From assembly GCA_918026815.1 (NCBI GenBank), contig CAKJVC010000067.1:1-64000 (forward strand): DNA of 64,000 nt, written 5' to 3'. The stretch is from Chalara sp. BL73. Its lineage: Eukaryota > Ascomycota > Leotiomycetes > Helotiales. Position 1 is the stretch's first letter; each line of letters starts with the position of its first letter. Positions 31,582 through 43,320 of this stretch are shown in pieces. The position numbers and the translations under genes were made by a program. The notes below the pieces were generated by a model that searched no databases, was not told the origin of the DNA, and saw only the letters and a program-made list of their open reading frames with translations.

Positions 31582-34359
31582 AGTAGACATGTAGGCGGAA
31601 CGGTCATTGTGGAAAAGGATTGTTACGAGACTCTTATCCTTCTATAGTTAGTGTGTAAGCCGAAAAGCTTTAACAAATGTCCATTTTTTGTATGTAAATG
31701 CAAAGTGCCTATAGTTAACTCACCAGGTCAATATTACTACTACGCTTTGTACTTGGAGCCCCGTCACAATAGAGATATCTAGAAAACCTCAACTATTGTA
31801 ATTTAAAATGCTTGATTCGAGCTAACTAGTACCTACATAGCGCTTGTCGCAGGGCCGTATATTCAGTTCAGACGTGTAAATCCAGTGATCGCCGAAGCAA
31901 AATAGAGTGAAAATTCACCATTGACAATAGTCTCAGCGTTAAACAAGTTTCCTCAAAATAGATACGGCACTGTCACATTTCTGGTGAACTATGTCTACTT
32001 CACTGATAGTTACAATTTCAAGCACAGCTAGGAAACATACAAGTAACCGAGATGTCTAGATGTTTTCCTGGGAAGGCCGGAGCCACTGCTGTTATCTCCT
32101 ATCAGAGGAAACGAATGTTTTATATGATCCCCAAAATCCGGACTCCGTAATCTACTTCTGGACACTATCTCTTTTAATCGTCTGATATGCAATACACATA
32201 AAATCATCAATCCCATGCTCGCCTTGAACATAAGCAGCGCGAGAGCAAAGTTGTGATGTCGCAAGGCGACAATATGCTCTTATTTCCGTTCTTGAAGGGT
32301 TGTAGCCACAGCAACATCTAGAGCGGAGGTAGAAACACATGTTTTTTAATAATTAGGGCGATGATCAAGTATGCCGGAAATTGTTTGAGGAAGATTTCCG
32401 TAAAGCTTATCTATAATGTGGGGTTCCAAGAAGCGTTGTTAACAGATGCGGATTTTATAAATGGGCACAAAAAAGGATCACAAAATCCGAGAGCGCATTT
32501 GTACTCTGGATCAGGGTTGTAGGTGAACCAGGACTTGCCAACACTACGATATATGACAGGACAGCTTGCTGGACAATCGTTCAACGGTGTTTAATGATGG
32601 ATTACATATCTCGTCAATGATAAAGGCAGACACATGCCTTCCTGGAGACTCTGCACCTAGAACTTCACAAGTGGCGAGTGTTATACTCGATTATCACAAT
32701 GTGCCTAGATACTTACTATGCTGTACTTTTGGCGTTTGGATAATCGCGTAGATTGACAAAGAAGCAACTGAACATTGTAACTGCAAACAAATGTTCAAAG
32801 GATCGAAAATTGTATTCTTTATCTGAGCTATATTTGAAAGCCCATTGCTGCAAAAGTTCATCGACAGCGACATAGTAGTGCGTCTTAAAAGATATTGAAG
32901 TAGCGCTTCAAACCACATAGCATGTGTTAAATGAGACCTTGGTATCGGGTAAACTGGTAACCCGCATGGTTTAGCAGTCACACGATATGCTCGCGCTACT
33001 TCAGGAGCCGCTCCATTTCGTGTAACCCCTTAAAGGAATCATTATAAATAATTGTTGATAAAAAGACCATCCTCCATTCTGTTGTTGATAGTATTTGAAC
33101 CGAGCTGGGTACACGAGCTCTGTTCCTTAGAACAAGCCTTCGCTGATGTTTCCGCGTATAATTTAATTGATTCGATTGAAACAGAATCCCGGAAAGCTTA
33201 AGTTTCTACAATTTTTTGTAGATCCTCACAAAAAATACAGAATTCTCCAATGAAATGCGAAACATCACCGCACGTAGACGCTGTACTTGAGTATACTGCT
33301 TTACTGTTAACAGCCGGCTGACTAGTCCGGAAATATGAGCCGTCTCACGTAGCGTCTGACCTTGGCATCATGGTTACCTAGAAATGCAACATCTGAGGGC
33401 GTGATTCGTTGTCTTTGCCATAAGTCATTCTCGTTCTCGTTCTCGTTCCTACTCCCTGCTGTCTAAGCCACAGTATCAGACATCTCGCGTGGGGTGCGTG
33501 GTTTCGATGGTCCAAATGCGCGCATCATTTATTACATGTTTCCATCACTCTACTTAGGCGCACTGACATTCTAAAAGTACCGTTATTTTGCCAACAGGAT
33601 GATTGGTGGAGAGCAGGCTTGGCAGATGGAAAAGTGGGGTTTCGCCAAGATCTTTGAGCACTATGCAGGTCGGTCATGGAACACCGAAATCTACTAACCC
33701 TACGAGTATGGTGAGTTTAAACAGCTTTTGGTAAGCATCCTAAATATAAATTTGCAAGATGAAGGCAAATACCACACGAGAAGATATAATGGCTACGAAG
33801 TGGTGGGTGCTTGGACTAGGCCTCCATGATATGCACCATATTTCAAATTTTGCCATTGAAAAAGGATCGGACTTCTTGTAATGATGGCTCTTCGCGAAAC
33901 TGCCAAAATCGACTGACGCATGTTAAAACAAGAGCAGTCTAATGGGGCAATGAATAGTTGGTAATATGAGCATTGCCCTTTTTGGACGCTCCCTGTGGGA
34001 ATAAGAGTCTTCCCATGCATTAGATAGGGGTGTCGATCCTGGCTTTTAATCACGAACGGACCTATATCGTCCTTCCGATGGCCAGCTGTGGTCACCAGGA
34101 CCAAAGATTACACATAGTACGCGTAGACTACTACTTGGCTAGGGTGGAGTTTTGATTGATGCAGGATGGTGTGAATCTGTGCCGATTCGCTCCGCTCGGG
34201 GTATCCCGCCTCGATTCATCAATTTCTCATATTTATTGCTTCCCAATATCTCCTGCATTTTGAATTTCCCTACCACTTCAACTCTCACTTGTATTCGAGA
34301 CCACATGGTCTCTACCATAAGCTTCGTTTATCCAGACACTATAGTATCTTTCATCAAGA
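31582..34359. other. Long stretch without recognised genes
   Basis: About 2.8 kb. Open frames are short and unconvincing. Contains the (TCGTTC)n repeat at 33429-33448 and a short frame near 33600 (IGGEQAWQMEKWGFAKIFEH) that might be residual coding sequence but is not identifiable. Confidence 0.4.
33429..33448 (+). repeat. (TCGTTC)n repeat upstream of peroxidase
   Basis: TCTCGTTCTCGTTCTCGTTC on the plus strand, about 910 bp upstream of the peroxidase start, again in the same orientation as the downstream gene. Confidence 0.7.
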
Positions 34360-35655
34360 ATGCGATCGTTCGTTCTTACGACGGGTTTGCTCTGCATTCC
34401 CCTGATCGTGGAAGCATTCCCAGGCATGGGTAACACATTGGCGTCCATTGCATCAATCAAGAAACGGGATCCCGAGGTACCTGAACTTCTTGCCGACTTG
34501 AAAACCCTTCCCGATATCGAACTTACCGAAGTTGGTAAACTCATCAAAGAGATTCTATTACTCGAAAACAAAACCGGAAACTCACAGGACTTCGAGACTG
34601 TGTATAAAGCACCAGGACCTCTTGAAAGTGATGAGTGCCGTGCTGATACCTGCTGTGTCTGGAAGTACGTTGCTGAGGAGATGGAAATAGACTTCAAAGG
34701 GCCAACAGGTCGTTGCAATGAGTTTGCACGTCAAGCTATACGTCTCGGATTCCACGACGCAGGCACATGGACAAAGGCACAAAGTGGAGGCGGTGCCGAT
34801 GGTTCCTTTGTCCTAGCTGGTGAGATTGCACGCCCCATTAATCGAGGCCTTGAAGAGATCAACAACAAGATGTGGCAATATTATCATAAATTCCATAAGT
34901 ACGGTGCTGGTATGGCCGACCTCATCCAGATGGGCGCCACAGCAGGGGCAGTCATATGTCCACTGGGTCCACGTATTCGCTTCTTCGTCGGTCGTAACGA
35001 CAGCTCTGAGCCTGCGCCAGAAGGGACGTTACCGCAAGCCAGTCAAGATGCAGAGTCTCTGATTACACTTTTTGAAGACAAGACTATTGATAGGGGAGAT
35101 TTGATTACGCTTCTTGGAGCGCACACGCTCGGGCAACAGCGTTTTGAGAACACAATAAGGGCTGGCGATCCCCATTCCAGTACGCCGGGGGTGTGGAATA
35201 CAAATTTTTATTTAGAGACGCCACGAAACGATACACCAAAACGTATCTTCAAGTTTCATAGCGACGTATCGATCGCGCAGCATGAAGAGTCCAGGGATTT
35301 GTGGGGCCTATTCTCGGACCCGGTGGAAGGACTAACCACTTGGAACTCTGTAAGTGCCGTCGCTTTCATAACTAATCTGTTCTATTTTATTCTTATGTGC
35401 TCAGCACTTTTCTCAGAACCATGCTAACTATTGCCTTCTTAGGGTTACGCTGCGGCTTATATCCGTCTTAGTATCCTCGGTGTCCCTCATATCAATAACC
35501 TGATTCAATGCACGGGAGTCTTGCCATTGCGTACAGAAAGTTATACAGCTCCGGATGAGAGTGAATTGAACGAATGGCTAAATAGCGACCGCGCTCCGAT
35601 GCGTGAGGAGGCAGTGCTCTTGATGAACGGGGAATCACTCAAGCGTGATTCGTGA
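34360..35655 (+). CDS. Secreted class II haem peroxidase
   Basis: Member of the fungal class II (plant-peroxidase superfamily) secreted peroxidases, the superfamily of lignin, manganese and versatile peroxidases. Exons 34360-35349 and 35443-35655; the 93-bp intron (GTAAGT...TTCTTAG) joins TTWNS to GYAAAYIRLSILG. Signal peptide MRSFVLTTGLLCIPLIVEA. Distal pocket Arg128 and His132 in RQAIRLGFHDAGTW; proximal His255 in LLGAHTLGQQRF; the calcium-site-type segment GGGADGSF follows the distal His. Cys-rich N-terminal part (DECRADTCCVW, GRCNEF) fits the disulfide pattern of the class. An Asp/Glu-rich propeptide-like region precedes it. About 400 aa. Ascomycete members of this class are mostly low-redox generic peroxidases; whether it oxidises Mn or lignin cannot be told by eye. 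Confidence 0.88.
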
Positions 35656-36060
35656 GCTGTTGATTGGAATACCTCGTCACTGAGTCAGTGTAGAAGCGAT
35701 TGCGAAACGGAAGGCTTTGAATTTGAGGCAAATGGTCTGAGAGCGGCAGAAAGAAATAATTGACAAAGAATCAACAACGTGGAACTCTTCGAATGCTCTG
35801 CCTTATTACGGCTCTCGTGTCGTTAATTGTGTATTTCTATGGGGTTAGCAGTACTCCGTATCAAAATTTGACGTAATATTATCAACTCTTTATTCATCCA
35901 TTTGGCATAGATTGTGAATAATTGCTACACTCATCGAGCATCCGCACTGTCCGGATTGCGGGCTTATAGGTAAGCATGTAGAGCAAACATGCGCTCTATG
36001 TATTCACTTTGGATTGGCCGGCATTCAATTACTTTGATACCTTTACTATAGAGAATTAAG
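35656..36060. other. Intergenic region
   Basis: 3' flank of the peroxidase; no coding region recognised. Confidence 0.4.
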
Positions 36061-37870
36061 TATTGCGGAAGCAGTTCCCGAAGAGAGACAAGAGTGACTT
36101 GCTTTTGGAGGGATATCCAAGAGCCCGGGACCCTCAGCCTAGCAATGATGTATAGCCTTTACAGTAATGCTGTTGATCTACTTTTGGGCAGCGACAAGAA
36201 CGATCCAACTTTACGAAGATTGGTGCAGGTATTGAAAGACTCAGACACATCTACGATTAGGGATTCTTTTATGCACGAAAGGTAAGAAAAAGAAATCCCT
36301 TACGAAACTAAGCGCGAAAGACATGTTTAGCGACTATAGCGGCTCCTGGTTCGCGCTTAAGGGGCAAAAAGCCATCCGCTGCAGCTCTGGGTTTTGCCAG
36401 AATGAGTTTGCCAAAGGCATCTGTGGGCGCAACGGTCCGGTTTACTCTGAGCAAGAGACATTTGGGGTTCCTTCAACATTGGGGATTCCTTCTAAATCCC
36501 CTCGCAATCTGGGATACCTGTTCTTGATGTTGTCGGACGAGAGCCAAACTACGATATGATCGAAGCTTGGCTGAATGAATGCACACGAAATCATCACGCG
36601 CAAGCACGAAGAATCTGGCGACTTGAAAATTATTAAACTGATTGACGTAGATAAACAGAAGGTAGCCCGTTTCCCGGTCGATGCCATTGCATAATTTTGA
36701 GTTACGTGGGGAAATACAGTTCAGCCAAACGTACCAACAACTGGAATGCTCCCAAACGACCTCCCTCAAACAATAAAGAACGACATTGCCGTTGTGCGGA
36801 GATTTGGGAAGAAGTATCTATAGGTGGATTCCCTTTGCATAGACCAGTCCAACGAAAAATAGAAAGTATGGTAGGTTATGACCATGGATCGGATATATCA
36901 GGGTGCATTCGCAACTATCACAGCGCTGCATGGCAAAAGTGCCGACGCCGGACTTCCAGGTGTTGATAATGGGTCAGCTCGAACACCCTAACTCGTTGCG
37001 CGCTTAGGCCCAACCACGTGCTCTCACAGATGCCCATCATTAAGGACCAGCTCGAGAAATCGACATGGAATGCCCCGAAGATCAAGGGGCTCGGGTCACC
37101 ACACAAGAAAGCACCCCTAGGGGTTAGTCCTGGCCGTTACTCAATCCACTTCTTGGCCTCAGGAACCATCTTGGGATGTATGGTGAGAGATCGAGCACAT
37201 ACAACAAAGTAGTCGGCGACTATCTCGGTCGGCCATTGACTCGGGAAGAGGGCGGTCTGAATACAATCTCTGCGATCCTGCAGAACATGAAACGCGCCAT
37301 TATCCCCGATGGTTTCCTCTTTGGCTTGCCTCTTGAGAACTTTCGTCACTCCTTACTCTAGACTCAGAATTATCGAGGGATTCGGCAGAACACTCCCCAT
37401 AGGGAATATCAGTGTGCCTGGCATCGTAATCAGGGGGGTTTTCCGGGTTGGTCTTGGGCGGGCTGGGAGCTTCAATTAAGGGTGCGTGTCGGTTTGATAT
37501 TGCACCCGAGCCGTGATACCACGCACACAAGGCACCGCCTCCAATGAGTATCTGGTTCAACAGCAAGGCGATTGACCCATACCAATACCGTAGCGACAGT
37601 TCGAAGTGCTCTGAAGAGGTCTGTGACATGAAATCACTAAAAGCGGATGAAACAATCCGTCATATCCAACATTTCTACCCGGGTGCGACGCAACGGTATG
37701 CAGAGGAGCCCCAACCGCTAAATTTCCCTGTGAGTGTGGATGCTACTACATGCCTGGAGATGGGAGGAATAGTGCTCAATTGCCCTACAGGCTGGTCTAG
37801 GACTATGGTGTATACTTTGGAATTGGCAACAGATCAGTGGTGGGAGGTTGTGCTTTCCAGTGGGTGAACC
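36061..37870 (+). pseudogene. Decayed HET-domain (heterokaryon incompatibility) gene
   Basis: Switching among plus-strand frames recovers a HET protein. The parts are LKIIKLIDVDKQKVARFPVD (about 36620), VWGNTVQPNVPTTG if one base is allowed (about 36710), DLPQTIKNDIAVVRRFGKKY (about 36760), VDSLCIDQSN (about 36820), MDRIYQGAFATITALHG (about 36885), LSQMPIIKDQLEKSTWN (about 37020), VVGDYLGRPLTREEGGLNTI (about 37210), DGFLFGLPLENFRHSLL, and GWSWAGWEL (about 37455), the typical C-terminal end of the conserved part. At least three in-frame stops are visible in the HET core, one replacing the family Trp of YLWVDSLC (TGG to TAG). Frames before 36600 show no similarity and the 5' end is uncertain. 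HET proteins mediate non-self recognition and cell death on hyphal fusion; this copy cannot be functional. Confidence 0.75.
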
Positions 37871-38128
37871 CAAGCTCAAGGTGATGGACACACGGGTCAT
37901 CAAGCGACCATACACTTCTCTACTTTTAAAATAAACAGTCCGACACTTGGAATTCGTCTTGCTTTCGCTTGCCATGGGGCCCGATGCGATATTTCCGGAC
38001 GAGCCGCAGGAGAAGAGGTTGCGATGATGGAAACGATGCTGGTTTGCTGGTTGGAAGGTGTTGCTTCGCGGATGGGTACTCTCAGTGTCAAGTTTCCTAC
38101 TTTTAACATAGCCCACTCTGTTGCCCTC

Positions 38129-38336
38129 TGTTCAAGTAGAGAAAGTCACGTGGCCTTCAGAGAGTATAGGGCAAACAAGTATCAATTGCTGAAGGTTATA
38201 GAACCTAAACTACAGGAGAGAATCCCTCTACTTATAGAGGTGTGATACCCACATGTCAACACACTGATGCCTACAAGTGCCTACTGGTGCCTACAATAGA
38301 CTTTAAGCATAGTCCTTAGACCTAACCTGCTCAACA
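38129..38336 (-). repeat. LTR of copia element (3' LTR in coding sense)
   Basis: Begins TGTTCAAGTA and ends GCTCAACA on the plus strand; 208 bp. Pairs with 42494-42701, differing at about five sites, all transitions (for example GAGAAAG versus AAAAAAG near the start). Confidence 0.93.
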
Positions 38337-41300
38337 CCACTTTCTCTAAAGATCCATTTTTAGCGATACTATCTTTAATCCCTTACAATGCTTCTCGAAT
38401 TTGACTTTTTTTAGGCTTTTTGTAAAAATATCGGCTGTGTTTTTTTTTGACTTAATATAGCACAGCTTGATTCTGCCGCTCGCTAAGTAATCTTTTATAA
38501 AATAATAGCGTATGTCGATATGTTTAATACGAGCACTGTATTAAGCGTTTTTCGCCAGATTTAATGCTTCGTTACTATTTATATAAATAAAAATAATACT
38601 CGTTTCTATTTCTAAATCTTTAAAAAACTGCTATAGCTACAATACTTTTTTTACTAAGTTTTTTACAGTTACATACTCGGCTTTTACAGTACTGTTAACA
38701 ACTGTTTTTTGTTTTGTAAAGTTTTATATTACAACACTTTCGGCTATTATTACTATTTAGCCGTTTGTCGATTTTTTATCGGCTTTATTACTTGCTTAAT
38801 TAAAATCGCTGTAAATGCGTAAAGTGCCGTTAGCTGCTTTGTATAAAATGCTTTAATTTACTGTATTTTTAAAATATTTTAAAACTACTTTTTGTACTTT
38901 GTAGTGTTTAACTAAAAAAGCTTAGTTAAATTTCTTTAAATAAAAAACTGCTTAAGCAATATTAAGCTTAGTTTTTAAAGCCGGCTAGTTTAAAGCACTT
39001 TTTATTTTTTAATATAGTTGCTTGTTAAATAGTTTTGACTTTTTATTTAGCTTTTCAAATATTAGTTTGTTAATTTTTTTACAGTTATTTAAACTATACT
39101 TTTTAATAATTTTCTGCATATAAGTTTTTTAATTAATAAAAATCGATCCGTTAAGCAAGTAATGTATTTCTATGCTTAACAATTTCTGCACTTTGTTTAT
39201 ATTAACTATATTAAACCGTTTTGCTAGCTTTTTTTTCAATACGCTAATTTTATCGATTTTAAGCTTTACAATAAGTAAATTATCGACATATACAGCAATA
39301 ACAATAAGCCAATTGTCGTTAATTAATGTTTTAATAAAAATAAAAAAATCGCATACAAATATTTTATATTTTTAACTTAATAAAAAGTTGTAAAGTATTT
39401 CGTACTATATTTTAAGTGTTTGTTTTAGCTTATATAAACTTTTTTTAAACTTCAGAATAATATTAAGTTTGTTTAACTTTTTTAAGCTTATTTTTTTTAT
39501 AAGCAATAAATTTAGTTTTTCCGGAAGTTTTATTCAATTTTTTTTTTTTAAGTTATTGTACAAAAATGCTGTTTTTACATTTATTTGCTTTGTTTTAAGT
39601 TTGTTGCATGCTGCAAAAGCCAATAGAATTCTTACGCTAGCTAACTTTGCTATTAGTGCGTAAGTTTCGAAATAGTTACGGCTATATTTTTAAGTAAATT
39701 CTTTAGCTACTAATTGAGCTTTAAACCGCTTATTTGCTTTGATTTTAAATACTTATTTGCAGTCGACTGTTTTACTATAGAATTTAAAGTTTTTATAATA
39801 CTTTTTTCAAATTTTGTTTTTTAAAAAACACTTTATTTTTTAATGTGCAGCTTTAAGCTACTTTTTGCTTTAAAAGCTATTTATAGTTTTTTGCTAGTTT
39901 TTAAGCTTTACTATTTTTGGCATTTCGATAGTTATATAGTTTTCGTAAACTTTGTTTTGTGTATTAAGTCCGTTTTTAAAATCGGTTTTTTCATTTTTTT
40001 CAGCACTTTTAATAGTGCTATCAGCGTTTTTTGATTTCGAGTTATAAAATGTTTAGTTTTTTATATCGGCTACAATCCAGTTTTTTCTGATTTTATTTGC
40101 TTCGTTATACAAAACGTTTTTTAGTTTTAAGTTATAAACACTTTTTTTTTAGAGTTCCGCGCTAGCATTATTTAGTAGCTTTTAATTAGCTGCATTCTTT
40201 TAGTTAGCAGTTAAACTTTTTTAAATAAGCTTTGTTTTTTTAATAAAAGTTTAAATAAAATAGTAATATTTTTTGAACTTTTTAATATACGTTTTTTTAA
40301 GTATGTTTTTATTTACAACTATATAATTGCTAAAAAACTTTTTTTTTTGTACTAAGTTATAAACAAAGTATTCCGAGCTTAAATAGTTTATTAAAATCTT
40401 TTTAAAGCTTTTAAGCAATAGCTTGTTTACACTTTTTTTTTTAAAAATCGTTACAGTAACGTTATTGAACTATACTTTTAAATGCTTAGTTTCAGGTTTA
40501 ACTTTTTACTATATCTCGTACAGTGTTATATTTATTGCTAGCTTGTATAACTTATTTATAGTGTAAAAAAAAGTATTTGCAGCATTTTTTTAAAACTTTA
40601 AAAGTGTTTTAGTTTTTATAAATATACATTTAACGCTTTTTATTCAGGTTTTATTTAAACGCTTTAACAGTTCGTTTTGTTTTAAAGTATAGTACGTTGT
40701 ATAGTTTATTATAGTGCTTTTGTTACAGCTTTATTTAGTCAGTTTTGACTTAAACTTAAGTGCTAAATTATATTTTAGCTTTTTAATTTTGCTTTTTGTT
40801 TAAGTTTTATAAATATTTACTATATTTTTTAAATATAAAAAAAATTCTTTTTTGTTAAGTATATTTTTAAACTGTTGTATGCTTTTTTCGCTTTTTGTAA
40901 ACGTTATTACGTACAAGTTGTTTTACTGCGAGTATACTTTTGCAAAACTTTATATATTTATATACACTACTTTTAGCTTAACTTTTTTAGCCGATAGTAA
41001 ACTTATATAAGCTTTATATGTTTTGTTTAGCTAACAAACTTTTAAACAAGTTTTTTTTGTAAAAGTATTTACTTTTTTTATTTTTTATACGTAGTTTTTT
41101 ATTTTGGCCAAATACTCGTAATTAATATAATTGAACTTTTTATGCATTAAGCTAAGCTTTTTTTTTTGCTTCGAAGTAGCTATATACATAAATTTATTAC
41201 AAAATAGTCGATTTTGCAGCTAAAACAAGCTTTTTCTGTAATTTCGATATACAACTACGCTTTTTTTAACAAAATGCTAAATAACAGCCTAGTTTTTTTT

Positions 41301-41666
41301 AAACGTAACTCGAGCTTTTTTGTTAATCAATTGTTGCAAAAATACAATATAATTTAACTTAAATCGCTTTAAATACAATACTTTTAACAGTTTGAGATTT
41401 ATTAGCTTTTTTTAGCCGACAGTTTAAATAATAACCGAGCTTATTCTTGTTGTTTTTACTACTGTATTGTTTTTAATAATAATGTAAATAAACTGTATTT
41501 TTTTAAACGTACAAAACGTCGACAAATTACTAGTTATATAATTATTTGCTTCAAAATCAAAAAACTACTTAAATGCTTAAGAATTACTTATAAGCTTTTT
41601 AGCTATATAACTAACTTTTCGTAAGCTTTTATTTTTTTTTTTTGCTTTTTTAATATCGCTTTAATT

Positions 41667-42056
41667 TTAGCCGTTGCTTGATTTTTGCTTTTTTTTACTT
41701 TTCTTTTTTTTTCTTTTAAAAAAAAGCGAATTTTTAATAAGCTTCGAGCAATTTTTAACAAAATGTCTTTTTTCGCTATAGTTGTAGCACGTAATATTGC
41801 TTCTGTTTACGGCTATAACATACTTTCTCGTACTACTTTTTGCTTTTTGCTTTTTTAGCGAAGCTTTTTTTTTTAAAAAAAAAGTTTTAACTATTTCTAT
41901 ATTTTCGCGATGTATATTTGCAATAGTTTTAACTGTTAAATAGTTACGTAGTAAGCTTTTTAAAATAGCTTTTGTATAGCTAACGGTATTTATATCGCTA
42001 CTACAAGCTTTTAGCTCGCTAACGATTTTTTGAATACGCGTTAAATACGTTAGCAT
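41667..42056 (-). pseudogene. Copia gag fragment with altered zinc knuckle
   Basis: 130-codon open part of the retroelement gag: TKAILKSLLRNYLTVKTIAN, then a Lys-rich stretch, then C-x2-Y-x4-H-x4-C where CCHC is expected. The Cys-to-Tyr change (TGC to TAC) and the extreme Lys/Asn/Ser codon bias fit G-to-A changes on the coding strand. Confidence 0.75.
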
Positions 42057-42493
42057 GCTTTTTTTTAATTTTATGTTTGTAAAATCCAGTTGTGCTAATA
42101 ACAGACTTTATTAATTTGCTGCTTTACTTTCGAAGTATGCTTTAATAGCATTTTATACTTTTTTGGCTGTTTTAAAAGTACTATAGTTAAACTACACTTT
42201 TTTAAAAATAATCAACTTTAAAGTGTAATAAGCGTTTTTGTATTTAAAGCGTTTTTTTTTTTTAGCATTAATAGCTTGCTTCGTTTCGACGTACATTTAT
42301 TTTTTGCGTTAATACAATACCGATTCCGCATTATTTTTCTACGTATAGTAATTTATATGCATAAGTTTAGAAATCTTAATTTTTCCAATAGTAATCGTAT
42401 CAACTTTCTTTATACTGCTTTTAATTGACATTTTAACTGTCGTGAGTAATTCGTTGTTTTGAGCGCTGTCGAAGCTTACCGGGTTTCATAATC

Positions 42494-42701
42494 TGTTCAA
42501 GTAAAAAAAGTCACGTGGCTTTCAGAGAGTATAGGGCAAACAAGTATCAATTGCTGAAGGTTATAGAACCTAAACTACAGGAGAGAATCCCTCTACTTAT
42601 AGAGGTGTGATACCCACATGTCAACACACTGATGCCTACAGGTGCCTACTGGTGCCTACAATAGACTTTAGGCATAGTCCTTAGACCTAACCTGCTCAAC
42701 A
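42494..42701 (-). repeat. LTR of copia element (5' LTR in coding sense)
   Basis: 208 bp, same ends as the left copy. The interior side continues GATTATGAAACCC on the minus strand, a candidate primer-binding site matching the anticodon-loop region (CATAATC) of an elongator tRNA-Met, as copia-type elements use internal tRNA fragments. That last point is inference from memory of tRNA sequences. Confidence 0.92.
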
Positions 42702-42706
42702 CCCTC

Positions 42707-43320
42707 GTGAAGGAGCGTTACCTCGTTCGCAAATTATATCTTCTGAAATTATGTATTCGACCCGTAGAGTCACGCAGTAGATTTGTCTAGGATAAGGCGT
42801 GGATGTCTGTCCACATCTTAATAGCTCTCCTCCAGAATCTGTTTTGTACGATAGCAATATGAGCCTCTGCTTCCCCACGCTTGTTGCCACTGTCAAGAAC
42901 GTTCTGATGATCACCTATGCCTCTAATTTCTAGACCCTGTTGATTAGCCTTGCCACCTTATATTTAAATTCGTGCATTCAGACGTTGGAGGTATAGCCTA
43001 CCACAAGTGCGACCATAGTTGTGAACGGCTGTCGCGCTGTGGGTGGTGATAGGCTTCGAAGTCGTCTCGGTTCCGTAACTGCCTCTAGCCTTTCGGAGGC
43101 TGTTCTTGCGGTGTGTTCCTTGTACCCGAGTTTAACGTCCATACTCGCCTCGAGGACTTTGGCATGCTCTTTAGGTTGGACCCTTTGACCTTTGATATTG
43201 AAGAGTTCTGACTCGGTCGTGTACGCTTTGCGAGTGAAGTTAATAATCACTGCTTTCTCCGCCTCGAGTTTCGCCCACTGGGCGGCGTGGCAGGCTTAAG
43301 GAAATGCGGCTCTGGTCGTG
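42707..43320 (-). mobile_element. LINE (Tad1-like) reverse-transcriptase relic
   Basis: Minus-strand frames give the C-terminal part of a non-LTR retrotransposon ORF2: AVIINFTRKAYTTESELFNI, KGQRVQPKEHAKVLEASMDV, KLGYKEHTARTASERLEAVT, LSPPTARQPFTTMVALVVGY, then in another frame RTFLTVATSVGKQRL and a tail near TNLLRDSTGRIHNFRRYNLR. This is the familiar RT-thumb region of Tad1-type elements. No 5' part or poly-A tail is visible. The copia element is inserted immediately at its downstream end. Confidence 0.75.

Larger units (their letters stand above)
38129..42701 (-). mobile_element. Full-length Ty1/copia LTR retrotransposon, AT-mutated interior
   Basis: Two 208-bp LTRs (TG...CA) bound the element and the 5-bp target duplication CCCTC lies at 38124-38128 and 42702-42706. 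Coding direction is minus. At the right end a gag-like frame (42056-41667) carries a CCHC-type zinc knuckle in which the second Cys is Tyr (CYNYSEKRHFVKNC). At the left end an RNase H tail can be read through stops (TVKAEYVTVKN; NSNEALNLAKNA; ARIKHIDIRYYFIKDYLASG; ADIFTKSL), as in copia pol. A purine tract (AGAGAAAGTGG on the minus strand) abuts the left LTR as expected for the 3' PPT. The interior from about 38400 to 42400 is extremely A+T-rich and ridden with stops, while the LTRs differ by only about five transitions. The element is dead but its structure is complete. Confidence 0.93.

Noticed and set aside
36442..36769. Minus-strand open frames near 36.4-36.8 kb
   Set aside because: They lie antisense to the HET relic and show no similarity of their own.
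38129..38336. Direct repeats at 38.13 and 42.49 kb considered as a CRISPR-like or assembly duplication
   Set aside because: TG...CA ends, 5-bp target duplication, purine tract and copia domains show they are LTRs.
39172..40034. Several plus-strand frames rich in Phe/Leu/Ile looking like membrane proteins
   Set aside because: They are artefacts of the T-rich plus strand of the mutated copia interior; coding runs on the minus strand.
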